From JBFGFG01 sp041627475 (lineage in GTDB: Bacteria > Actinomycetota > Nitriliruptoria > Nitriliruptorales > Nitriliruptoraceae), in assembly GCA_041627475.1 (NCBI GenBank), contig JBFKQZ010000022.1:1-21466 (forward strand): a stretch of DNA of 21,466 bases, in the 5' to 3' direction. The notes beneath the pieces are model-generated. The model was given only the letters and a program-made list of their open reading frames with translations, made no database searches and had not been told where the DNA came from. Both the position numbers and the translations under genes were made by a program. This document shows positions 1 through 6,422 of the stretch, piece by piece (the stretch's first letter is position 1; each line of letters starts with the position of its first letter).

Positions 1-24
1 ACCAGCGCGCCTCCGGCGCGACGC

Positions 25-984
25 CTAGGCGGCCTCGTCCGCGGCGTCGCTCTTGCGCAGGGCGGTGACGAGCTCGTCCTTGCTCATCGCCGAGCGGCCC
101 TCGATGGCCCGCTCCTGCGCGAGCTCGTACAGCTCGTGCTTGGTCATCTGCTCGTAGCCGTCGTCGGTCGCCGCGCCCGTGTCCGCCGCAGCGTCGGGGT
201 CGTCGGCCGACCGCTTGCCGAGGCTGGCCTCCAGCGCCTGGGTGAGGTCGATGACCCGGCCCCGTTCGCGCTCGGGCGCGGCCTCGATCTCCTGGCCCTC
301 CGCCTTGGCGTGGAGGAACTCCATGATCCGGTCCTGGTGCTCGTCGGTGTAGCCCGTCGGGTCGAACGCGGTGGTGAGGTTCTCGATGAGCTGCTCGGCC
401 ATGACCAGCTCCTTGTCGCGGACCTTCGCGTCGTCCACGAGCTCGGCCAGCTCGATCTCGCGCGGCTCCACGACCTCGTCGTGGAAGCGCATCGTCGACA
501 GGACCAGCAGCCCGTCGCGCGGTCGGAGTGCGACGAGGTGCTCCTTGGAGCGCAGGACGAACCGGCCGATCGCGACCTTGTTCTTGCGCGTCATCGCCTC
601 GACCAGCAGGCGGTAGGCCTTCGCGGCTGCCTCACCGGTCGGGACGATGTTGTAGGGCTTGTCGTAGTAGACGGGGTCGATCTCGTCGAGGTCGACGAAG
701 TCCTCGATGTCGAGCAGCTCGGACTTGTCGGGGGAGAGGTCGTCCAGCTCGCTGCGGTCGACCAGCACGATGCGACCGTCGCCCGGGTCCCAGCCCTTGA
801 CGATGTCGCGGTACTCGACCTCCTCACCGGTCTCGTCGTCGACCTTGCGGTAGCGGATCCGCGCCCCGGTCTCCTTGGAGTACTGGTGGAACCCGACGTC
901 GTGCGAACGCACGGCGGTGTAGAGCTTCACCGGGACCGAGACCAGCCCGAAGCTGATCGCGCCCGTCCAGATGGCCTGCGGCAA
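25..984 (-). CDS. ku: Non-homologous end-joining protein Ku
   Basis: Bacterial Ku binds DNA double-strand ends as a homodimer and recruits ligase LigD for end joining. The protein begins with the family hallmark AIWTGAISFGLVSVPVKLY at residues 4-22, and the Ku core runs to about residue 250. I start it at a TTG at 984 (MPQAIWTG...), 319 residues, because homologues begin right there and a GGGGA sits about 7 bases upstream; a longer in-frame ORF to 1092 adds 36 residues unlike Ku. After an acidic linker (DDPDAAADTGAATDDG) the last 43 residues form a small helical module, YEQMTKHELYELAQE...GRS-M-KDEL, of the Rho_N/SAP-like kind found at the end of many actinobacterial Kus and thought to help DNA contact. 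No ligD is visible in the window. The neighbouring gene is divergent. Confidence 0.95.
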   Translation of the reverse strand: MPQAIWTGAISFGLVSVPVKLYTAVRSHDVGFHQYSKETGARIRYRKVDDETGEEVEYRDIVKGWDPGDGRIVLVDRSELDDLSPDKSELLDIEDFVDLDEIDPVYYDKPYNIVPTGEAAAKAYRLLVEAMTRKNKVAIGRFVLRSKEHLVALRPRDGLLVLSTMRFHDEVVEPREIELAELVDDAKVRDKELVMAEQLIENLTTAFDPTGYTDEHQDRIMEFLHAKAEGQEIEAAPERERGRVIDLTQALEASLGKRSADDPDAAADTGAATDDGYEQMTKHELYELAQERAIEGRSAMSKDELVTALRKSDAADEAA

Positions 985-1124
985 GGGTCGTCCCCACTGA
1001 TCGACACCTCCCCACAGTGTCGCGCGGGCACGCAGGATCGCAAGCGCTGCGCGGGACCGGTCGGACCGTGTGGGCAGCCTTGCGCGGGGCATGTGTCGGG
1101 TGCACGCGACCGACTGGACACCCC

Positions 1125-1376
1125 ATGGCCACGAAGGACCACGGCAGCCAGATCAAGGACGACGAGCAGTACGAGGCCCTGCGCGACGATGGGCTCAGCA
1201 AGGAGAAGGCGGCGCGCATCGCCAACGCCGACCACGCCGCGGAGAAGGGCGGCGAGCAGCCGCCGTACGAGGAGTGGACGAAGGACGAGCTCTACGAGCG
1301 AGCCCAGGAGGTCGGCATCGACGGCCGCTCGGACATGACCAAGGACGAGCTGATCGCGTCGCTCCGCGATCGATGA
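1125..1376 (+). CDS. Small DUF7218/Rho_N-like domain protein (83 aa)
   Basis: A charged 83-residue soluble protein. Residues 1-37 (MATKDHGSQIKDDEQYEALR..., then SKEKAARIANA) match the pattern of small actinobacterial proteins annotated as DUF7218, plasmid stabilisation or Rho-termination-factor N-domain proteins. Residues 48-83 are a Rho_N/SAP-like helical module (WTKDELYERAQEVGIDGRS, then M-KDEL). That module is nearly the same as the tail of the divergently encoded Ku: 22 of 35 aligned positions are identical. The ATG at 1125 is chosen because the family begins MxxKDHGSxIKDD; only a weak GGA precedes it. The 140-base divergent gap to ku could hold promoters for both. A nucleic-acid-binding role near Ku is inference; no function is established from the sequence. 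Confidence 0.8.
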   Translation: MATKDHGSQIKDDEQYEALRDDGLSKEKAARIANADHAAEKGGEQPPYEEWTKDELYERAQEVGIDGRSDMTKDELIASLRDR

Positions 1377-1382
1377 CGATCG
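1367..1382 (+). terminator. Small hairpin over the stop codon (weak)
   Basis: Two CGATCG hexamers (1367-1372 and 1377-1382) can pair across a four-base loop that contains the stop codon of the 83-residue gene. It sits between two convergent genes, where a terminator is expected, but the stem is short and there is no T-run, so it may be chance. Confidence 0.2.
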
Positions 1383-1405
1383 AGTCCGCCGCGATCGGTG
1401 GGGAC

Positions 1406-2200
1406 TCAGGCGGCGACGGCCCGTTCGTCGCCGCGGACGCGCCGGCGCAGCCACAGCGCGTACATGCCGGTGGCGATCGTCGCGAACGAGAACCACTGGA
1501 TCGCGTAGTTGAGGTGCGGCCCGAGGTCGGGCACGGGTCGGTCGACCGGCAGCGGCAGCTCGTCCGGGCCGTCCGGCGTCACGACCTCGAGGCGCAGGAG
1601 CATCGGCAGCAGCGTGGCGGGGTCCTCGACCAGTTGCGGCGCCAGCCGCTCGAGGTCGGCGTTGAACACGACGTCGAGCTCGCCCTCCTCGGGGTCGCGC
1701 TGCGCCACGCCGCTCGTGGGCTGCGGGATCGAGCGCTCGAGCGTCCCCTGCACCGTGACCTCGCCCGACGCCGGGCGGGCGTCCGGCACCGGCGGCACCA
1801 GGTCGTTGTCGAACGGCACCGACCCGCGACGCACCAGCACGGTGCGGCCGTCCGCGAGGTCCAGCGGCGTGAGGACCTCGTAGCCCGCGCTGCCGCGGTG
1901 CGCGCGGCCGCGCTGCAGCACCTCGTCCGCCGGCCGCCAGGTCCCGACCGCGGTGACCGAGCGGAACTCGAGCTCGCCGACTGCGTCGCCGTCGTCGAGC
2001 GCCAGCCCCCCGAGCAGCTCGTCGATCGGCACCGGGGTCGCGGCGAGCCGTTCCTCCTGCCCGGCGACACGCTCCTGTGCCTCGGCGTGGCGGTCCAGCT
2101 GCCACAGGCCCAGACGGGCCAGCGAGAGCACGACCGCCAGGACCAGCACGTGCAGCAGCACCATGCGGGGCGCGAGCAGGAGCCGCCGGGTGTCGCTCAC
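1406..2200 (-). CDS. SURF1 family cytochrome oxidase assembly protein
   Basis: SURF1/Shy1 proteins are inner-membrane factors that help insert haem a into cytochrome c oxidase subunit I. This one is 264 residues with the classic layout: an N-terminal membrane helix (about 12-32) running into GLWQLDR (31-37, the GxWQxxR motif), an extracytoplasmic domain with GYEVLTPL and a VRRGSVP strand (SURF1 usually has RGW here), and HLNYAIQWFSFA (229-240) leading into a second helix that ends in RRRVRG. Its GTG start at 2200 overlaps the glpD stop by four bases (GTGA), so the two are probably translationally coupled and co-transcribed. No cox gene lies in the window. Confidence 0.92.
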   Translation of the reverse strand: MSDTRRLLLAPRMVLLHVLVLAVVLSLARLGLWQLDRHAEAQERVAGQEERLAATPVPIDELLGGLALDDGDAVGELEFRSVTAVGTWRPADEVLQRGRAHRGSAGYEVLTPLDLADGRTVLVRRGSVPFDNDLVPPVPDARPASGEVTVQGTLERSIPQPTSGVAQRDPEEGELDVVFNADLERLAPQLVEDPATLLPMLLRLEVVTPDGPDELPLPVDRPVPDLGPHLNYAIQWFSFATIATGMYALWLRRRVRGDERAVAA

Positions 2201-3921
2201 TCGACCGGCCGGAACCCGATGCGGACGTCGGGGGCGCCCATGCGCGCGGCGTCCGCGGTGTGGTCGTCCGGCTGGAGCTGCGACTCGCGCTCGGCCTCGA
2301 CCCGCTTGACGTAGTGCTCGACCTCGCGCTGGACGGCGTCCTCGTCCCAGTCGAGGATCGGCGCCATGAGCTCGGCCGTCACCTTGGCCGCCGCGATCCC
2401 GCGGTCCCAGGCCTCGATCGAGGCCCGGGTGCGCCGGGTCAGCACGTCGTCGAGGTGCAGCGCGCCCTCGTGGCTGGCCGCGTAGACGATCTCGGCGAGG
2501 AGGTAGTCGTCCGCGCCGGGGAGCGGTTCGGCCAGCCGCGGTTCGTCGGCAACCAGGTCGAGGACCTCGGTGGTCAGCGTCCCGTGCCGACGCAGGAGGT
2601 GCTCGATGCGGGTCTTGTGGAGCCCCGACTCGCGCGCGAGCTCGCCGCGGCGGTTCCACATCGCCTCGTAGCCCTCGGCGCCGACGACCGGGATGCTGTC
2701 GGTCACGCTCCGGGGGACGCGCTGGTCGAGGTTGCGGGCCACGGCGTCGACGGCGTCCTCCGCCATGACGCGGTAGGTCGTGTACTTGCCGCCGGCGATG
2801 GTGAGCAGCCCGGCGACCGACTGGCCGAGGGCGTGCTCCCGCGACAGCGTGGAGGTGTCCTCGGACTCGCCGTACAGCAGCGGCCGCAGGCCGGCGTAGA
2901 CGCCCTCGACGTCGGCCGGGGTCAGCGGCGTGCGCAGCACCCGGTTGACCTGCGCGAGCAGGTAGTCGATGTCGGCGGCGCTGGCCGCCGGGTGCGCGAG
3001 GTCGAGCTCCCAGTCGGTGTCGGTCGTCCCGATCAGCCAGTGCCGCGGGTTCATCTGGCTCGGCCACGGGATGATGAACAGGACGCTGGTGTCGGTCCGC
3101 AGGATGATCCCGGTGTCGGAGTGGATCCGGTCGCGGGGCACGACGAGGTGGATGCCCTTGCTCGGGCGGACGTGGACGCGCCCCCGGCCGGCCATCGCCT
3201 GGATCTCGTTGGCCCACACGCCCGTCGCGTTCACGACCTGGTGGGCGCGGACGCGCAGCTCCTCGCCGGTCTCGAGGTCGCGGACCTCGGCGCCGACGAC
3301 CCGCTCGCCCTCGCGCAGGAGGTCGGTGACGCGGGCCGAGGTCATGATCGCTGCGCCGTAGTGGGCAGCGGTGCGGCCGAGCGCCATCGTGTGCCGGGCG
3401 TCGTCGACCTGGGCGTCCCAGTACTGGACGGCCCCGACCATCGAGTCCGGCTTCAGCGCCGGTGCGAGCCGCAGCGCCCCCTTGCGGGTGTAGTGCTTGT
3501 GCCGCGGCAGCTGGCGCGCGCCGCCCATCGTGTCGTAGAGCGTCACGCCGGCGGCGACGTAGGGACGCTCCCAGCCCCGGCCCTGCAGGGGGTAGAGGAA
3601 CGGCACCGGCCGGATCAGGTGCGGTGCGAGCCGGTCCAGCAGCAGCCCGCGCTCCTGGAGCGCCTCGCGGACCAGCGAGAAGTTCAGCTGCTCGAGGTAG
3701 CGCAGGCCACCGTGGATCAGCTTGCTGGAACGGCTGGAGGTGCCGGAGGCGAAGTCCCGCTGCTCGACCATCGCGACCTCGAGGCCGCGCGTGGCGGCGT
3801 CCAGGGCGATCCCGGTCCCGGTGACCCCGCCGCCGATCACCAGCACGTCGAAGGTGGTGTGCCGCATGCGGTCGACGTCCGCCGCGCGACGCTGCGGGGA
3901 GAGCGGGGTCGTGTGGGGCAC
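2197..3921 (-). CDS. glpD: Aerobic glycerol-3-phosphate dehydrogenase
   Basis: FAD-dependent oxidation of sn-glycerol-3-phosphate to dihydroxyacetone phosphate, passing electrons to the membrane quinone pool. It is 574 residues, the normal size. FDVLVIGGGVTGTGIALDAA (24-43) is the FAD-binding Rossmann turn; DFASGTSSRSSKLIHGGLRYL is the family signature; GTTDTDWELDLAHP, YAGLRPLL and IAGGKYTTYRVMA complete the FAD/substrate domain, followed by a helical C-terminal domain ending ESQLQPDDHTADA. The whole sequence resembles mycobacterial GlpD, including the TTPLS segment near the N-terminus, which is why I choose the GTG at 3921 (GAGGA six bases upstream) over the ATG 18 codons inside. It is the first gene of a glpD-SURF1 pair; both feed or build the respiratory chain. 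A divergent lipoprotein gene lies upstream. Confidence 0.96.
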   Translation of the reverse strand: MPHTTPLSPQRRAADVDRMRHTTFDVLVIGGGVTGTGIALDAATRGLEVAMVEQRDFASGTSSRSSKLIHGGLRYLEQLNFSLVREALQERGLLLDRLAPHLIRPVPFLYPLQGRGWERPYVAAGVTLYDTMGGARQLPRHKHYTRKGALRLAPALKPDSMVGAVQYWDAQVDDARHTMALGRTAAHYGAAIMTSARVTDLLREGERVVGAEVRDLETGEELRVRAHQVVNATGVWANEIQAMAGRGRVHVRPSKGIHLVVPRDRIHSDTGIILRTDTSVLFIIPWPSQMNPRHWLIGTTDTDWELDLAHPAASAADIDYLLAQVNRVLRTPLTPADVEGVYAGLRPLLYGESEDTSTLSREHALGQSVAGLLTIAGGKYTTYRVMAEDAVDAVARNLDQRVPRSVTDSIPVVGAEGYEAMWNRRGELARESGLHKTRIEHLLRRHGTLTTEVLDLVADEPRLAEPLPGADDYLLAEIVYAASHEGALHLDDVLTRRTRASIEAWDRGIAAAKVTAELMAPILDWDEDAVQREVEHYVKRVEAERESQLQPDDHTADAARMGAPDVRIGFRPVE

Positions 3922-4008
3922 GCCGGTCCTCGTCCGGTTGGCACGCCGAGGAGCGTACTTGCGGGGCTGCTCGGCACTCCGGCCGTGGGGGCGCGCCGAA
4001 CGCGTCGC

Positions 4009-4887
4009 GTGCGCTGTCCCGTCCGCCTCGTCGTCTGCCTCGCCCTCGCGGGCGTGGTCGCCGCCGGCTGTGCCGGTCCGGGTGGTGACGTAGCGTCCGC
4101 CCCGGCGCCGGTCGCGGCGCCGACCACGGTCGCGGCAGGGGAGGGGACCGTCCAGACGCGCAGCTACGGGGAGCACCCCGAGACCGTCTTCGACGTGCAC
4201 CGTTCGTCGGGCTCGCCGTCCGGCCTGACCGTCGTGCTCGTCCACGGCGGGTTCTGGCGCGACCAGTACCGCCGCGACCTCATGGACCCGCTCGTCCCGT
4301 CCCTGCTCGCGGACGGGCACCTGGTGGTCAATCTCGAGTACCGCCGCGTGGGCGGCGACGGCGGCTGGCCGACGACGCTGACCGACGTGGCCACCGGCCT
4401 CGACGCCGTCGCCGAGGTCGAGGGCGTCGACCCGGCGCGCGTGGCCACCGTCGGCCACTCGGCCGGGGGCCACCTCGCGACCTGGCTGGCGGCGCGGCAC
4501 CGGCTCCCGCCGGACGCGCCCGGCGCGGCGCCGCGGGTCCGGCCCTGCCACGTGGTCGCCCAGGCCCCGGTCGTCGTGCTCGGCGACGCGGTCGCCGACG
4601 ACCTCGGCGAGGGCGCCGTCGCCGCGCTGCTCGGCGGCGACCACGCCGAGCGGCAGCAGGTCGCGGACCCGTCGGCGTGGCTGCCGCTGGGGACGCCCGT
4701 CACCCTGGTCCACGCGCCGGCCGACGACCTCGTGCCGCTGCGACAGTCGGAGCGCTGGGTGGAGCTGGCCACGGCCGCGGGGGACGAGGCGCGGCTGGTG
4801 ACGGCCCCCGGCGACCACTTCTCGGTGATCGATCCCGAGCACGAGCTCTGGGACGCAGCGCTCGCGGCGCTCCGCGACGCGTGCTGA
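4009..4887 (+). CDS. Lipoprotein alpha/beta hydrolase (esterase/formamidase-like)
   Basis: 292 residues with an N-terminal lipoprotein signal: a short basic start, a hydrophobic stretch, and AAGC at 18-21, predicting export and lipidation of Cys21. A Ala/Pro/Thr-rich linker follows (27-45). The rest is an alpha/beta hydrolase of the BD-FAE/kynurenine-formamidase type: oxyanion segment LVHGGFWRDQYRRD (78-90), LEYRRVG, nucleophile elbow GHSAGGHLATW (Ser151), acid in HAPADDLVPL (Asp239 or 240), and PGDHFSVID (His270). All three catalytic residues are present, so an active exported ester or amide hydrolase is likely; the substrate is unknown. Start choice is uncertain: an in-frame GTG at 3985 adds eight basic residues, and neither GTG has a good ribosome site. 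A signal-less reading would lose the lipobox. Confidence 0.88.
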   Translation: MRCPVRLVVCLALAGVVAAGCAGPGGDVASAPAPVAAPTTVAAGEGTVQTRSYGEHPETVFDVHRSSGSPSGLTVVLVHGGFWRDQYRRDLMDPLVPSLLADGHLVVNLEYRRVGGDGGWPTTLTDVATGLDAVAEVEGVDPARVATVGHSAGGHLATWLAARHRLPPDAPGAAPRVRPCHVVAQAPVVVLGDAVADDLGEGAVAALLGGDHAERQQVADPSAWLPLGTPVTLVHAPADDLVPLRQSERWVELATAAGDEARLVTAPGDHFSVIDPEHELWDAALAALRDAC

Positions 4888-4931
4888 GTACCGTCGGCGG
4901 TGAGCCCGCGGCAGCGACGTCGCGGCGCGAC

Positions 4932-4936
4932 GGAGG
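4932..4936 (+). promoter_or_regulatory. Ribosome binding site fixing the start at 4944
   Basis: GGAGG seven bases before a GTG. The open frame extends much further upstream inside the hydrolase gene, so this site decides the start of the first of the two tandem membrane proteins. Confidence 0.7.
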
Positions 4937-4943
4937 CAGCCCA

Positions 4944-5372
4944 GTGGACGGCGAGCGCGTGACCCTGGCCCCCGACCGTCTCCGGGCGGGGCTGTGGACC
5001 GTCCTCGGCATGGTCGCCACCGGCCTCGCCGCCTGGGCCTTCAGTACCGCCTCGTGGTCGTGGTGGTACGCGGCGCTGCTCACGGCGTGCGCCACACCGA
5101 CCGCGGTCTTCGCGCTCCAGTTCCTCGCGCCCGACACCTGGACGGTCGAGGTGGACCGGTCCGGTGTGCAGGGGCACGTTGCGGCGTTCCCCGTCGCCGA
5201 GCCGTTCACGACGTTGCGCGCCGTCGAGCTGCGGCGGGTCGCGGGCGAGCCCGTGCTGGTGCTGCTCGGCCGGACCGGCCGGCGGCGGCTGCTGCTGCCG
5301 GTCGGGTGCGACGTCGAGGGGCTCCGCCACGTGCTGCGCAACGTCGAGCTCGACAAGGCACGTGGGCGATGA
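4944..5372 (+). CDS. PH-like membrane protein, tandem copy 1
   Basis: 142 residues. Two membrane helices (about 15-34 and 41-62) are followed by a short soluble beta-rich domain (about 65-137: WTVEVDRSGVQGHVAAFP, then EPVLVLLGRTGRRRLLLPVG, DVEGLRHVLRNVEL). The two-helix hairpin plus small beta domain ending in a helix resembles bacterial PH-domain (bPH) or DUF membrane proteins; no specific function can be named. It starts at a GTG with a strong ribosome site and its stop overlaps the next start by four bases (ATGA). The next protein is its clear paralogue: shared PDRLRA, LAAWA, QxxAPxxWT, RxxGExxLVL and LPxGxDV blocks. Confidence 0.8.
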   Translation: MDGERVTLAPDRLRAGLWTVLGMVATGLAAWAFSTASWSWWYAALLTACATPTAVFALQFLAPDTWTVEVDRSGVQGHVAAFPVAEPFTTLRAVELRRVAGEPVLVLLGRTGRRRLLLPVGCDVEGLRHVLRNVELDKARGR

Positions 5373-5797
5373 CGGCGCCGGACGAGGTGCTGGTGCGCCC
5401 CGACCGCCTGCGGGCAGCGGGCTGGTCGCTCGTCGGCATCGTGTCGCTGTGGCTCGCAGCGTGGGCGACCGTGTACGGCGACATCCCGCGCTGGCTCGGG
5501 GTCAGCGTCCTGGTCGCCGGCACGCTCCTCACGGCGCTCGTGGCCGTGCAGGTCGTCGCCCCGGGACTGTGGACGTTCCGCGTCACGACCGATCGGGTGC
5601 ATGGTCGCATCGCCGGCTATCCGTTCGACACGACCTACGAGGGCTGCCGCGCGGTCGACGTGGCGTGGCGCTTCGGGGAGCCACGGCTGGTGCTGCGGCG
5701 CGACCCCAAGCGGATCCTCGTGCTGCCCATCGGTGCGGACGTCGCCGCCCTCGAGACGGTGGTCGCCCGGATCGACCTCGCTGCGCCGACCTCGTAG
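5369..5797 (+). CDS. PH-like membrane protein, tandem copy 2
   Basis: 142 residues, the same length as the preceding protein and aligning to it end to end almost without gaps. Two membrane helices (about 16-36 and 43-64), then a soluble beta domain: LWTFRVTTDRVHGRIAGYPF, GEPRLVLRRDPKRILVLPIG, and a closing helix ADVAALETVVARIDL. The ATG overlaps the upstream stop by four bases, so both are made from one message, perhaps as partners. The divergence between copies is high, so the duplication is old. No catalytic motif is visible. Function unknown; the bPH-like assignment rests on topology rather than on a signature motif. Confidence 0.8.
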   Translation: MTAPDEVLVRPDRLRAAGWSLVGIVSLWLAAWATVYGDIPRWLGVSVLVAGTLLTALVAVQVVAPGLWTFRVTTDRVHGRIAGYPFDTTYEGCRAVDVAWRFGEPRLVLRRDPKRILVLPIGADVAALETVVARIDLAAPTS

Positions 5798-5842
5798 CGT
5801 GCGGGCCGGAACCACCGACCGCAGACGACTGGGACAGCGACC

Positions 5843-6313
5843 GTGGCAGCGATCCAGCAGGGCGACGAGGCCCCCGACTTCGAACTCCGTGACAGCACCG
5901 GCCAACCCGTCCGGCTGTCGGACTACCGCGGCAAGAAGGCCGTCGTGCTGGTGTTCTACCCCTTCGCGTTCTCGGGCATCTGCACCGGCGAGCTGTGCAC
6001 CATCCGCGACCGCATCGAGCAGTTCTCCAACGACGACGTCGAGACGCTCGCGGTCTCGGTCGACGCGCCGCCCGCGCTGAAGGCCTTCGCCGCCAAGGAG
6101 GGCCTCGAGTTCCCGCTGCTGGCCGACTTCTGGCCGCACGGCCAGGTCGCCGAGCAGTACGGCGTCTTCAACGAGAAGGTGGGCGCCGCGGAGCGCGGCA
6201 CGTTCGTGATCGACAAGGACGGCACGGTCGTCTACTCGGTGCACAACGGTCTCGGCGAGGCGCGTGACGACGAGGCCTACCTCGCCGCACTCGAGCAGGT
6301 CGGCGCGATCTGA
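5843..6313 (+). CDS. ahpE: AhpE-like peroxiredoxin
   Basis: Cytosolic thiol peroxidase that reduces hydrogen peroxide and organic hydroperoxides. 156 residues, thioredoxin fold. The catalytic loop is YPFAFSGICTGEL with Pro40, Ser44 and peroxidatic Cys47 (PxxxSxxC), and the conserved arginine is Arg118 in ERGTFVID. The blocks FPLLADFWPHG and YGVFNEKVG are those of mycobacterial AhpE. Unlike the one-Cys Mycobacterium tuberculosis AhpE as I recall it, a second cysteine, Cys52, sits five residues on (C-x4-C), the spacing used by BCP-type enzymes for an intramolecular disulfide. It starts at GTG 5843 and lies 45 bases after the PH-like pair. The symbol is by resemblance; bcp would be the alternative name. 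Confidence 0.93.
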   Translation: MAAIQQGDEAPDFELRDSTGQPVRLSDYRGKKAVVLVFYPFAFSGICTGELCTIRDRIEQFSNDDVETLAVSVDAPPALKAFAAKEGLEFPLLADFWPHGQVAEQYGVFNEKVGAAERGTFVIDKDGTVVYSVHNGLGEARDDEAYLAALEQVGAI

Positions 6314-6342
6314 CCCCACTGGGGGGTGCGCTGTGGGCGACC

Positions 6343-6362
6343 GCACGGCGCCACCGCCGTGC
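6343..6362 (+). terminator. Hairpin between peroxiredoxin gene and guaB
   Basis: GCACGGCG (6343-6350) pairs perfectly with CGCCGTGC (6355-6362) across a CCAC loop: an 8-base-pair GC-rich stem 30 bases after the peroxiredoxin stop. There is no T-run, as is common for actinobacterial terminators. It could equally be a leader structure for guaB, whose start is 61 bases further on. Confidence 0.4.
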
Positions 6363-6422
6363 CCCACGTGCCGCACCGGCGTACCGTCGTCGGCGCACCG
6401 CCGTCTGACGAGGACCTGCCGC

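Noticed and set aside
136..1338. A 400-codon plus-strand frame across ku
   Set aside because: It is antisense to a clear Ku gene and overlaps the 83-residue gene in another frame; no recognisable domain.
2077..4008. Upstream 644 codons of the hydrolase open frame, antisense to glpD
   Set aside because: The real protein begins with a lipoprotein signal near 3985-4009; the upstream part is the shadow of glpD.
6313..6327. CCCCACTGGGG after the peroxiredoxin stop as a hairpin
   Set aside because: Only one base would be left as a loop, which cannot form; the stem at 6343-6362 is far better.
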